A program made the position numbers and the translations under genes. From NCBI GenBank assembly GCA_900552145.1, contig URYW01000070.1:1-9272 (forward strand): a stretch of 9,272 bases of DNA, given 5' to 3'. This stretch comes from an uncultured Collinsella sp. Its GTDB lineage: Bacteria; Actinomycetota; Coriobacteriia; Coriobacteriales; Coriobacteriaceae. The first letter of the stretch is position 1, and each line of letters begins with the position of its first letter. A model generated the notes under the pieces. That model searched no databases. It worked only from the letters and a program-made list of their open reading frames with translations, and was not told where the DNA came from. Below are positions 1-7,575 of the stretch, one piece after another.

Positions 1-656
1 CGTTCGCTCTGCGGAAAAAACCGGTACAGCAGTACCACGACCCAGACGAGCATGACGCCATAGCCCAGGGCAATTGACGCCAAAAGGCCCTCGACCGGCG
101 GCAGACCAAGCGCCAGCGCGGCCAGGGCGCACAGGCACGCCACGCCAATGGCAGCCGCAAAGCTGCATAGGATACCGCGGTAATCCTTAATAGCGGTGAG
201 ATAGCTCATGCCGTTCCAATTGACGATCATAATGTTGAACAGCCACAGGCACAGCAGCCCCTGTAGCAGCGTGGCGCCCGAGAACAGCAAAAAGACGCCG
301 TAGAGCACCGTGCCCACAACGAGCATGATGGCATTAGATCCCCAAAACGAAGGCAGGATCTCATCCTCGCGCTCAGCAAAAAGCATATCGGCCAAAAAGC
401 GCGTGACCGGCATAGAGAAAAAACTCGTGAGCGTGAGCGACGCCAGCAGCGTATAGGTCACCATGCACACCAGCAGATCTTGGTTGCCACGGCCCACTCC
501 CCACAGACCGCACAGCACCAAGATACCCACCTGGAGCAGCACGCCCAGCAGCATGGGGCCCGTGCACACAATGCCGGCGTAGCCATAGGCGCGCATCGTG
601 GCAAACAGACCCTTGCGCCTAAACAGGCGCTTGAGCTCAAAACCGATTCCGGCCAC
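1..656 (-). CDS. pelG: PelG, Pel polysaccharide membrane transporter (3' end outside window)
   Basis: This is the N-terminal 218 residues of an integral membrane protein; the frame is open to the window edge, so the C-terminal half or so is missing. I chose the GTG at 656 because the protein then begins M-A-G-I-G-F-E-L-K-R, the characteristic PelG N-terminus, and a GGGGGAG ribosome binding site lies about 8 nt upstream. About six hydrophobic segments are visible, at roughly residues 26-52, 62-82, 105-126, 129-146, 161-184 and 188-212. The conserved-looking W-N-G-M-S-Y-L-T-A-I-K-D-Y-R stretch (146-160) lies between two of them. PelG is a MOP/MATE-like 12-TM protein that, with PelD and PelE, is thought to move the polymer made by PelF across the membrane. 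The start is 3 nt after the pelF stop, so translation is probably coupled. Confidence 0.93.
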   Translation of the reverse strand, partial: MAGIGFELKRLFRRKGLFATMRAYGYAGIVCTGPMLLGVLLQVGILVLCGLWGVGRGNQDLLVCMVTYTLLASLTLTSFFSMPVTRFLADMLFAEREDEILPSFWGSNAIMLVVGTVLYGVFLLFSGATLLQGLLCLWLFNIMIVNWNGMSYLTAIKDYRGILCSFAAAIGVACLCALAALALGLPPVEGLLASIALGYGVMLVWVVVLLYRFFPQSE

Positions 657-659
657 CGG

Positions 660-2087
660 CTACTCCCCCTCTCTGGGCAGGTCAAACGCTTGCGCCGTCT
701 CGTCGTACAACGCGCGATAGTTGGCGAGCATCTGCTCGTGCAAGAAGTACGTGGCAACGCGACGCTGGCCGCGCTCACCCATCTCGATACGCCGGGCGCG
801 GCTCGCACACATGCGTTCCATGGCATCGGCCAAGCCCTTGCGATACATAGGCGGCGTCACAAAACCTGCCACGCCAAAGTCGTCGCCCGGGGCGCCTTCG
901 AGCAGCTCACGGCAGCAGCCCACCTCGGTCGTCACGCAGGGACGGCGCGCTGCAAGCGCCTCCAGCACGCTGAGCGGCTGGCCCTCGGAGATACTCGTCA
1001 AAATGGTAAAGTCGAGCTTTTCCATGTACTCGACCACGTTGACGCGGCCGGTAAAAATCAGGTCGCGCACGCCCAGGGTTTCGACCAGCGCGTGGCACTC
1101 GGCGCCGTACTCCTCGTCGTCCACGCCGCCCATGATGTGCAGGCGCACCTTGGGCAGGCGCTCGTGCAGCTCAAAGAAGGCATAAATCATGGTCTTAACA
1201 TCCTTTATGGGCGCCAGGCGCACCACCGCGCCAATGTCCACCCAGCCGTCATCGGGCTTTAAGGGAATGCCCTTAAAGCGATCGAACTGGATGCCGTTGG
1301 GGATGACCAGGCATTTGTCCGCATCGCAGCCCATATCAATCTGCGTCTTGCGGGCATTATGGAACAAACTCGTCACGCGGAAGGCGCGGCGGTAGATCTC
1401 CTCCGAAAGCAGGTAGAAAAAGCGAATCCAGCGGTCCTTAAACGACGGCACCACCCAATCGGCGCGAATGATCTCTTCCTCGCGCTCGCGGGTATAGATG
1501 CCATGCTCGGTCAGCAGCGCCGGCGCATGGTGAACGCTTGAGCCCAGGCAGGCGAGCAGGCCACCGTAGCCGGTCGAGATGGCATGGTACACATCGGCCA
1601 CCGGCACCTCGCTTCCCAACAGGTAGAGCACGGGCAGCAACATGGAGCGCATGGTGTGGAATGCATCGGCAAAGGGCGTGTAGGGATACTCGGCCAGGCA
1701 CACGTCGCGAAAGATATCCATAAACGTGCGGCTCTGCAAAAACGAGAGCGGATGCACGCGACAGCGGTGGAAGATATCGAACAGAACATCCCAATCCGGA
1801 TTGGAGAGCGACACCAGACGACGTAGCGCCTCGCGCTCACGGTCGTTAAAACTGGCTTCATGTTGCTCGCCCGAAAGCCGCAGGGCATCGTCCAGGAACA
1901 CCTCGTGCACCTCGAACACGTTGCCGGGCAGCTCGTAGACAAACTTGCCACGGTCGGCAGCATGCGCGCCGATCACCCACAGCACAAACTCGTGCTCGGG
2001 CATGGCCGTAATGTAGCCATGCATCCAGGTAGATACGCCGCCGTGCACATAGGGGTAGCAACCCTCGAGTACCAAGCAGATTCTCAT
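660..2087 (-). CDS. pelF: PelF, GT4-family glycosyltransferase (Pel polymerase)
   Basis: A 475-residue cytosolic glycosyltransferase, full length for PelF (about 500). The N-terminus M-R-I-C-L-V-L-E-G-C-Y-P-Y-V-x-G-G-V-S-T-W is the PelF/DUF3492 signature. Further signatures are T-E-H-G-I-Y-T-R-E-R-E-E-E (193-205), a P-N-G-I motif (263-266) and V-V-R-L-A-P-I-K-D-V-K-T (288-299), which carries the usual GT4 Arg/Lys pair R290 and K295. The retaining GT4 E-x7-E motif is E368 and E376 within S-E-G-Q-P-L-S-V-L-E-A-L. No signal peptide or membrane segment is seen. By homology PelF uses a UDP-N-acetylhexosamine donor and is the soluble polymerase of the Pel system. The ATG at 2087 overlaps the TGA of the upstream deacetylase gene by 4 nt (ATGA), and an AAGGAGG ribosome binding site lies about 10 nt upstream inside that gene. 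Confidence 0.96.
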   Translation of the reverse strand: MRICLVLEGCYPYVHGGVSTWMHGYITAMPEHEFVLWVIGAHAADRGKFVYELPGNVFEVHEVFLDDALRLSGEQHEASFNDREREALRRLVSLSNPDWDVLFDIFHRCRVHPLSFLQSRTFMDIFRDVCLAEYPYTPFADAFHTMRSMLLPVLYLLGSEVPVADVYHAISTGYGGLLACLGSSVHHAPALLTEHGIYTREREEEIIRADWVVPSFKDRWIRFFYLLSEEIYRRAFRVTSLFHNARKTQIDMGCDADKCLVIPNGIQFDRFKGIPLKPDDGWVDIGAVVRLAPIKDVKTMIYAFFELHERLPKVRLHIMGGVDDEEYGAECHALVETLGVRDLIFTGRVNVVEYMEKLDFTILTSISEGQPLSVLEALAARRPCVTTEVGCCRELLEGAPGDDFGVAGFVTPPMYRKGLADAMERMCASRARRIEMGERGQRRVATYFLHEQMLANYRALYDETAQAFDLPREGE

Positions 2088-3964
2088 TTATCGCCACCCT
2101 CCTTGCGCTCGATCGTCACGGTCTTATCATTTGCCTTGAGCAGATACAGATTGCCCGTAAGGTGCGTCAGTTCGCCACCCGTCACCGCACCCGGCTCGCC
2201 ATTATTGGCGCGGAACATGAGCCACGCCTCGTCGTGGAAATTGCCCAGGCTGAGCGTCCAGGCATCTGCACTTGTATCCACGTTCACCGTAACCGCCGAA
2301 AAGCGCTGGATGGCACCGGAGCACTCCGACGCCGTCTGGTGCCGCAGATCGGGCGCCGACTTGGTAAGCCAGTCCAGGTAGTCGGTCAGGCCGCCCTTGT
2401 AGACCTCCCAGCCCTCCTTGGCTCCGCGATCGGGGTCCAAAAGGTCGTCCGGGTGCATAAAGTGCGTACTCACGTAGTGCATGTTGAGCTCGGACACGGC
2501 GGCTAGGCGCATATAGGAATCGTTGACCATGCCGCCCGAAACAATACGTGGCTGCTCCACAATGCCATCGCTCGCCACGCCAAACTCCTGTACGTACGGC
2601 AGGTCGGTGCCGTCCTCAAAATACGTACTGGCGATGGTCTTAATGCGCGGAACGTCGGTGCCGATGAGCTTGCGCGCTCGGGCAGAAAGGATATTCGATG
2701 GCGGCACGTAAACCGAGCCATGAGCGTTGGGCAGGACCTCGTCCTGAAACGCGATAAGTTCGTTGAGCGAAGCGGCAAGCGTCTCTTTGTTCTTCCAAGT
2801 CTTGTAGTCGTACAGCGTGCCGTAGTCGGTGTCCCAGAGCGCCAGAGGCTGATGGTTGTAACCGTGAAAGCCCAGCTCGCCGCCCATCTGCAGCAGCATG
2901 CCGCCAAAATATCGAAACTGCGTGGTATCGGCCTGTCGCGCGGGCTCGGTCTGGTTGACCGCGTCCTCGTAGTTTTCGATCATCACGCCGGTATAGCGAA
3001 TGCCATATTTTTGCGCGAGCTTTTGCAGATCGGGCCACCAGACCTTGGTGTAAAAATCCGCAATGGAAAGGCCGTAGTCACGCTTGATATAAGTACCATC
3101 GCCCGAGGGCACGGGGCTGGGAAAGTCGTCCAAAAAGAACACAGCGCTGTTAATGACCGGATAGGCCGTGGCATCGCCCAGGAGGCTGGTCGCCGCGGCG
3201 TAAAAGCCGCGCATGACCTTGTCATAGATACCGATATTGCAAACCACGGTGCGCCCGCTACCGCAGTCATTCGACCAAATGAGTGGGGCGCCCGCATCGC
3301 CGGTCTTAGCCCACACACGAGCCGTCTCGCGCAGCGATACCGAAAGCGACGAATCAAAAGGGTCCGAGAGCTCGTAGCGCTCTCCCCCGCCCAGCATAAA
3401 GTCCTCGCTCGGCACGATGCTTTCGGCTGTCGCATAGTCATATCCGGCCGATTCGATCCCAAGCTTGGAAGCAAAAGCCTGCAGGTAGTTCGAGTTATCT
3501 GGCGTCATGCCCAGCATGAGTGAGCCGCCCGCACTCACCCAACTCATCAGATCGGTCAGATGCGTACCCAGCCCGTCAAGCGAGGGCATAAGCACAATCA
3601 CGCGATCAAACGACGTGAGCGATGGGATCGCGTCCGCACCGTCGGTGGCAATATCAACATCGCGGTGCGCGATCTTCATGTCGAGCAGGATCTGGTCGAA
3701 CTGCTCCTTTACGTCCTCGACGCCAGCTTGATCGGAATCGGTAATGACCAGGCACGTGGGCTTTTGGCCAAAGATTGCCGAGGAGGCCGGCACCGCATCG
3801 TTGGCGGCAAGCATCCCCAGCTTGTGCTGTCCAGCGCTGTACTGCACGCCGGCGCGTTCGATCAGCAGCACGGCGGCCATGACGATAAAAACAGCCCACA
3901 CTACGAGCAGCCCCATCCAACGAAAGCGGCCTGCACGGTCGCGGATATGTTGTGTCACGCTCAT
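2084..3964 (-). CDS. pelA: PelA-like membrane-anchored polysaccharide deacetylase (DUF2194)
   Basis: I start this 626-residue protein at the ATG at 3964. That ATG overlaps the pelE stop (ATGA) and has an AGGAGG site just upstream; a longer in-frame start at 3988 would lie inside pelE and add eight poor residues. One N-terminal membrane segment (about 17-36) anchors an extracellular body. Residues 70-260 resemble the class-I amidotransferase-like fold of DUF2194 proteins. Residues 270-510 carry polysaccharide-deacetylase features: a D-D pair (D279, D280 in F-F-L-D-D-F-P), an H-x3-H metal site (H367, H371 in F-H-G-Y-N-H), the V-P-P-S-N-I-L-S loop (419-426) and a late H-F-M-H-P-D-D (501-507). 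A C-terminal part after 550 looks like a beta-rich accessory domain. It matches the deacetylase of Gram-positive pel loci (PelA-DA), with no separate glycoside hydrolase domain recognised. Likely role: partial de-N-acetylation of exported Pel, giving it positive charge. Confidence 0.9.
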   Translation of the reverse strand: MSVTQHIRDRAGRFRWMGLLVVWAVFIVMAAVLLIERAGVQYSAGQHKLGMLAANDAVPASSAIFGQKPTCLVITDSDQAGVEDVKEQFDQILLDMKIAHRDVDIATDGADAIPSLTSFDRVIVLMPSLDGLGTHLTDLMSWVSAGGSLMLGMTPDNSNYLQAFASKLGIESAGYDYATAESIVPSEDFMLGGGERYELSDPFDSSLSVSLRETARVWAKTGDAGAPLIWSNDCGSGRTVVCNIGIYDKVMRGFYAAATSLLGDATAYPVINSAVFFLDDFPSPVPSGDGTYIKRDYGLSIADFYTKVWWPDLQKLAQKYGIRYTGVMIENYEDAVNQTEPARQADTTQFRYFGGMLLQMGGELGFHGYNHQPLALWDTDYGTLYDYKTWKNKETLAASLNELIAFQDEVLPNAHGSVYVPPSNILSARARKLIGTDVPRIKTIASTYFEDGTDLPYVQEFGVASDGIVEQPRIVSGGMVNDSYMRLAAVSELNMHYVSTHFMHPDDLLDPDRGAKEGWEVYKGGLTDYLDWLTKSAPDLRHQTASECSGAIQRFSAVTVNVDTSADAWTLSLGNFHDEAWLMFRANNGEPGAVTGGELTHLTGNLYLLKANDKTVTIERKEGGDK

Positions 3965-4866
3965 CTGGCCTCCTCCCCGTCGCGCCAAAACGCCAACTGT
4001 TCGCGGTTGGCGGCACTCAAATACACATGTTGATTGTCGATCGCATCGGTCACACGGTGGACCTCGTCACCGTCGCGGCGCATCACGGCTAGGCGCAGGC
4101 AAAGCATCCAAACCTCCTGCTCCTCGGGCACGTCGAGCACCAGCTGGTCGGTCACGGCCTGCGCCTCGTCGATCTGTCCGACATCGGCCAGCGCCGTCGC
4201 GTATCGAATGCGCAGCTCAAGGGTATCCTCGCGCTCGCAGCGACGCGCAAGCAGGCGCGCGTACTGTTGGCGCTGAATCTGAGCCACGCGCCCCTCGGCC
4301 AAGCCCGAGCCTAAGTATTCACCAAGAAAATCACAGTATTCGATGAGGTTTTGCGCGCTCGGGTCCGTCTTAAAGGCGCGCTCCAGCTGCTGCAGTTTAA
4401 GGTCGGACTCCTTGGAGATCTGCGCCACCGCCGTCGCGGCATAGTGCGCCACCTCAACGTCGTCGTTAAGCTTAGCCGCCTGCAGCTGCGCCAGGTACGC
4501 GTCGGGCTCCTCGGTGAGCATGGAGAGCATTAGGCGGCGCCGGTATGCCGGGTCATTGACGATGAGCGCCTCCTCGAGCGGCACTACGCCTGCATCGTCC
4601 TCACCACTCGATACCGACATACTACGATGCAGGTCGTCGTTGAAGCGCAGCGACTCCAGCGCAGACTCTTTCAGCCCCTCGCCAAACATCGCGCCGCGGA
4701 CCGATAGCAGAACCACCAGCATCGGACCCCACAGCGGCACCAGCACTATCACAGCCAGCATGTGCCCGCGCACTGGCAGCAGGGCCAGCTTCATAAGCGT
4801 CCACAGCATCAGGCAAACCAGCGCATGAATCAGCAGCAAGACGGCAGCAACGACAAGCGAGATCAA
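3961..4866 (-). CDS. pelE: PelE-like membrane protein with helical repeats
   Basis: A 301-residue protein with two N-terminal membrane segments (about 1-28 and 34-57) followed by a soluble, almost wholly helical region (about 100-295) with TPR/HEAT-like periodicity, for example residues 138-190 and 196-260. This matches PelE, which has two TM helices and cytoplasmic TPRs (P. aeruginosa PelE is about 330 residues) and forms the inner-membrane Pel complex with PelD and PelG. Sequence likeness is weak, as is normal for PelE, so the call leans on topology and on position between pelD and the deacetylase gene. The TTG start at 4866 overlaps the pelD TGA (TTGA) and has a GAGGGGGG site upstream. The first internal Met codons (residues 20, 25) would cut into the first membrane helix, so TTG is preferred. 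Confidence 0.85.
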   Translation of the reverse strand: MISLVVAAVLLLIHALVCLMLWTLMKLALLPVRGHMLAVIVLVPLWGPMLVVLLSVRGAMFGEGLKESALESLRFNDDLHRSMSVSSGEDDAGVVPLEEALIVNDPAYRRRLMLSMLTEEPDAYLAQLQAAKLNDDVEVAHYAATAVAQISKESDLKLQQLERAFKTDPSAQNLIEYCDFLGEYLGSGLAEGRVAQIQRQQYARLLARRCEREDTLELRIRYATALADVGQIDEAQAVTDQLVLDVPEEQEVWMLCLRLAVMRRDGDEVHRVTDAIDNQHVYLSAANREQLAFWRDGEEAR

Positions 4867-7001
4867 GCGGCACCCCCCTCACCGTCACCGGTGTAAGAGA
4901 TGTGCTGCAGCAGCTCCACGATGTCCTCGCCGTCGACGGGTTCCACCGCAATCTGTTTTGCGCTCAGGCGCTCGCGGATAATGGGCAGATCGCACGCCTT
5001 TGCCTGGCGCATAAGCAGGTAGAGCACGTCGCCGTCGACCAAGCCCGCCGCGTCGCTCTCGCGGATTGCCGAACCAATTGCGCCCACCAGCTCGCCGACA
5101 GGCTCCATGCCCGGTACCACGCGCAGGAGCAAAAAACTCCCCATCTTGCTATCTGCCAGCGCCTGCTCCGCCGCGAGCTCTTGGCCAAAGGCAGCCTGCT
5201 TGAGCACGCAAGTGCCGTCAACGCAGCGTTTATCCTGCGCCACCGCCTCATAGTCAAAGGCACGGCCCAGCGCGCTTTCGACCAGTCCGCACAAGATGCG
5301 GAACAGGTTTTGATAATAGAGGGTCATTTGGTTTTCGGCCGCACTACGCACAAAGATCAACACAGCGGGTGCCCCGTCGCGCTCGATCGTGTATCCAAAC
5401 ATGGGAAGCCCCGGCGTCAGCTCGCGGTTCACCCACAGGTTCGAACGACCCCCGTCGCCCAAAAGAGGTGCAAGCTGCTCAAGCGTGAGCGAGCGTGCGG
5501 CATCTTCGGCAATCGCAGGACTTGCTGCCACCAGGCGTGCAAATGCCCCGCCCGAAACATGGTAGATCGCCACCGAATCGTTCTCGAGGATCTCGCCCAG
5601 AAGCTCGCAGCACTTGCGATAGATGTCGCGTGGGTTGAGTACGTCGAGCTCCTGCGTCACGGCAAAGATCTTGCCAAAGCTGTCGTGGCGACCCACAATC
5701 TGGCGCCTGTACGCGCGCTTGTCCTCGATCGCGTCGTGGTAGAGCTGCGTAAGGAACGTATTGCGGTTGCGCACGAGCTCGTTTTGATCGCGCTCTGCCC
5801 TAATGGCTTCGCTGTTGCGCAGCTGCACATAGCCGCACACGGCACCCACCACAAAGTACGCAATAAACGGCAGCCAGTTGGACGGCTCGTAAAAGAGACC
5901 CTGGAAGGTATAGCCATACTGGGTAAAGTCGCTCGCCGCCAGGCCAATCGAAGCCAGCAGTGCTGCGACCAAGCCAAAGTCCAAGCCATACAGCGTGCCG
6001 ATCAGCACCACATAGAGCAGGCGATAATCGAGCACGTTGAGCTGGGCCGATTGGGAGAACAGATGCTCCAGCACCTCGAACAGGACCCAGGCGGCTGCCG
6101 TCTCCAGGCATTTAATAGGCAGCGTGCGCATCTGGATGCGGTCGATGGCGGCGCGCAAGGGGTTGACCTTCTTTGCACGGCCAGCATCCCAACGCGCTAG
6201 AATGGTCGAAAGATCGCGCACCAAGTCGTAGCGCTGAAACCAGCCATAGCGCACGCGAGCGACGCCGCTGGCGGGCAGGGTGTAGCCGGCGGAATCGCCA
6301 TAGGCAACGGCAAGGCCGGGGAACAACGCCTTGAGGGCGTCCCCCACCTCACCCGCCGTGTGATGGAAGGCATCGGCAGCGTCGAGCGTCTCAAAAGAGG
6401 CATCCCAGCTATCAAAGATGCGGCGAATCAGCACCGCGAGTTCCTCGGCGCACAGCAGGGGAAACGCCGCATCCTCCGCGCCCTGCAGAGCAACCGATCC
6501 AGTTGAGCACGCGTCGAACAGCGGCACCAAAAACGGGTCCTCCAGCGCGGCAGACGCGGTATACAGGAAGGGCACGCGCAGGATCTTGGTCTGAACGCCC
6601 TCGCGAGCAGCGTAGTAGCGGCACAGGTCGTTGGCTGCGCGCGCGATAATGCCCTTGCCCGTTCGCCCCGCGGCATCGGCGGCACCCTCGGCACCTGCGG
6701 GCCCTGCTATATACAACAGCTGGATCCGGCGACCCATGCACGCGCGAAAGACCGAACGCAGTAGCTCGATATCGCCCACGCTATCGATATGCGGGGTAAG
6801 GTAATTAGAAAGGTAGACCACGCGGTCGAACTCATAGGCCTGATCCAGGTGTTGCAGAAGCTCTTTCCACGAGGCATGGGGCGATGACTCGTCGCGGCGC
6901 GTGTCCTGCGCGGCTACGACCTGCACATGGTCCCCGGGGAACGCCTTGGCACAAAAGTCATCGTCAACATATGCGGTGTTGCCAACAACCAGCACCTCCA
7001 T
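4863..7001 (-). CDS. pelD: PelD-like c-di-GMP receptor with an N-terminal SDR-like domain
   Basis: A 712-residue protein. Residues 1-270 look like an SDR/NAD-dependent epimerase fold: first strand V-L-V-V-G-N, then A-A-N-D-L-C-R-Y-Y (122-130) and I-L-R-V-P-F-L-Y (140-147), which are typical extended-SDR landmarks. The glycine-rich cofactor motif is absent and no Y-x3-K is seen, so it is probably not an active dehydrogenase. Four membrane helices follow (about 295-315, 323-338, 340-357, 376-394), then a charged linker (395-440), a GAF-like domain (about 450-585) and a degenerate GGDEF domain (about 600-705). In the latter D-G-D-V-L (656-660) replaces GGDEF, while the I-site R-E-S-D (R647, D650) is kept at the correct five-residue distance. 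Membrane helices, GAF and inactive GGDEF with I-site are the PelD architecture, so c-di-GMP binding probably activates polymer synthesis. Ribosome binding site: GGGGAGGGG, 6 nt before the ATG. First gene of the operon. Confidence 0.9.
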   Translation of the reverse strand: MEVLVVGNTAYVDDDFCAKAFPGDHVQVVAAQDTRRDESSPHASWKELLQHLDQAYEFDRVVYLSNYLTPHIDSVGDIELLRSVFRACMGRRIQLLYIAGPAGAEGAADAAGRTGKGIIARAANDLCRYYAAREGVQTKILRVPFLYTASAALEDPFLVPLFDACSTGSVALQGAEDAAFPLLCAEELAVLIRRIFDSWDASFETLDAADAFHHTAGEVGDALKALFPGLAVAYGDSAGYTLPASGVARVRYGWFQRYDLVRDLSTILARWDAGRAKKVNPLRAAIDRIQMRTLPIKCLETAAAWVLFEVLEHLFSQSAQLNVLDYRLLYVVLIGTLYGLDFGLVAALLASIGLAASDFTQYGYTFQGLFYEPSNWLPFIAYFVVGAVCGYVQLRNSEAIRAERDQNELVRNRNTFLTQLYHDAIEDKRAYRRQIVGRHDSFGKIFAVTQELDVLNPRDIYRKCCELLGEILENDSVAIYHVSGGAFARLVAASPAIAEDAARSLTLEQLAPLLGDGGRSNLWVNRELTPGLPMFGYTIERDGAPAVLIFVRSAAENQMTLYYQNLFRILCGLVESALGRAFDYEAVAQDKRCVDGTCVLKQAAFGQELAAEQALADSKMGSFLLLRVVPGMEPVGELVGAIGSAIRESDAAGLVDGDVLYLLMRQAKACDLPIIRERLSAKQIAVEPVDGEDIVELLQHISYTGDGEGGAA

Positions 7002-7041
7002 AGCGCACCCCTCCCCTAAAATCCACTCTGTTCATAGTCAA

Positions 7042-7077
7042 ACATGCGTATTTTACGCTGTCAACGCGAGCTGGAAA
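7042..7077 (-). promoter_or_regulatory. Candidate pel operon promoter
   Basis: On the minus strand a TAAAAT -10 (7055-7050) follows a TTTCCA -35-like hexamer (7077-7072) at a 16-nt spacing, giving a start near 7043 and a leader of about 40 nt before pelD. A perfect TTGACA (7064-7059) also lies here. With it the best downstream -10 is only GACTAT (7039-7034) at 19 nt, so I favour the first pair. It is the only promoter-like sequence I could find between the antitoxin gene and pelD. Inference from hexamers only. Confidence 0.4.
7046..7058. promoter_or_regulatory. Short palindrome over the pel promoter core (possible operator)
   Basis: GCGTA-TTT-TACGC is a perfect inverted repeat with 5-bp arms and a 3-nt centre. 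It covers the candidate TAAAAT -10 and is directly adjacent to the TTGACA hexamer, so a bound protein would block or reshape promoter use. It has no resemblance to the 34-bp palindrome of the neighbouring toxin-antitoxin module, so if it is an operator its regulator is probably another protein. A 13-bp palindrome can arise by chance. Confidence 0.3.
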
Positions 7078-7155
7078 GCCTTTAAGGCTGTTTTAAGAAC
7101 TTTTTTGAGGATGTGGGAGTGGCAACTCGTCCGACCCAGGCTCATTGAGAGGCTA

Positions 7156-7542
7156 CTATTCGCTCTGAAAAGGCACATCGCAATCTGCTGACAGCTCTGC
7201 AGGGAGAATGCCAGGCGATGGACATTGCTCTCGCACGGAATCATTGGATGAAAGAAACGGCAGTTCTTTGGAATAACTGACGATAACCTGCGGAACGATC
7301 TTAATGCCCAGAGCAAGTTCGAACTTTGCAATCGTCTTCAAAGTCATATTAGGTTGAGAATTCAAGAGCTTAGAAAGCGACTGAAGGCTTATGCCCATAC
7401 GATTTGCCAGCTCACTTTTGCTCAATCCCAAATGTTTCATTTCACGATGAACAATAAACTCAATATCTAGTGCATGTTCATAAGCGCGCGTTTCGATACT
7501 TTCTGTTTCGGCATAAAAATCAGATAGATCTACTTTAATCAT
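7156..7542 (-). CDS. higA: HigA-type XRE-family antitoxin / transcriptional regulator
   Basis: A 128-residue protein with a central helix-turn-helix of the XRE/HigA type at about residues 36-82. It contains L-S-K-S-E-L-A-N-R-M-G-I-S (40-52), then L-S-K-L-L, then M-T-L-K-T-I-A-K-F-E-L-A-L-G-I (66-80), which is the hallmark of antitoxins paired with Gp49/HigB-like toxins. Residues 1-35 are acidic and helical, as in that family. The tail after about residue 95 is low-complexity and not recognisable, and is longer than I expect for the family. The ATG at 7542 has GGAG five nt upstream. It lies 33 nt downstream of a ruined toxin gene in the usual HigB-then-HigA order. Its coding frame looks intact, so it may still bind DNA. 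No strong terminator follows before the pel promoter. Codon use is more AT-rich than in the pel genes, consistent with acquisition from elsewhere. Confidence 0.85.
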   Translation of the reverse strand: MIKVDLSDFYAETESIETRAYEHALDIEFIVHREMKHLGLSKSELANRMGISLQSLSKLLNSQPNMTLKTIAKFELALGIKIVPQVIVSYSKELPFLSSNDSVREQCPSPGILPAELSADCDVPFQSE

Positions 7543-7575
7543 TGTATTCTCCGTTTCAGAAGCCAGGCATAAAAG

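Noticed and set aside
480..1262. Long plus-strand open frame of about 260 codons opposite pelG/pelF
   Set aside because: It is antisense to two confidently identified genes, rich in His/Ala/Gln as antisense frames of GC-rich genes are, and has no family likeness.
3965..3988. Upstream ATG at 3988 as the start of the deacetylase gene
   Set aside because: It lies within pelE and adds eight residues (M-A-R-R-G-G-G-Q) with no role; the ATG at 3964 has AGGAGG at the right distance and forms the ATGA overlap used elsewhere in the operon.
4902..6200. Plus-strand open frame of about 430 codons opposite pelD
   Set aside because: It is the antisense shadow of pelD, whose domains, membrane helices and I-site are convincing; its composition (His, Gln, Ala rich) is typical of such shadows.
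7077..7094. Hairpin AGCC-TTTAA-GGCT followed by GTTTT, possible terminator between the antitoxin gene and pel
   Set aside because: The stem is only 4 bp, and the T-run is on the plus strand where no gene ends; on the minus strand no T-run follows.
7002..7155. c-di-GMP riboswitch in the pel leader
   Set aside because: I looked for the conserved core of the class-I aptamer and found none; the predicted leader of about 40 nt is too short for one.
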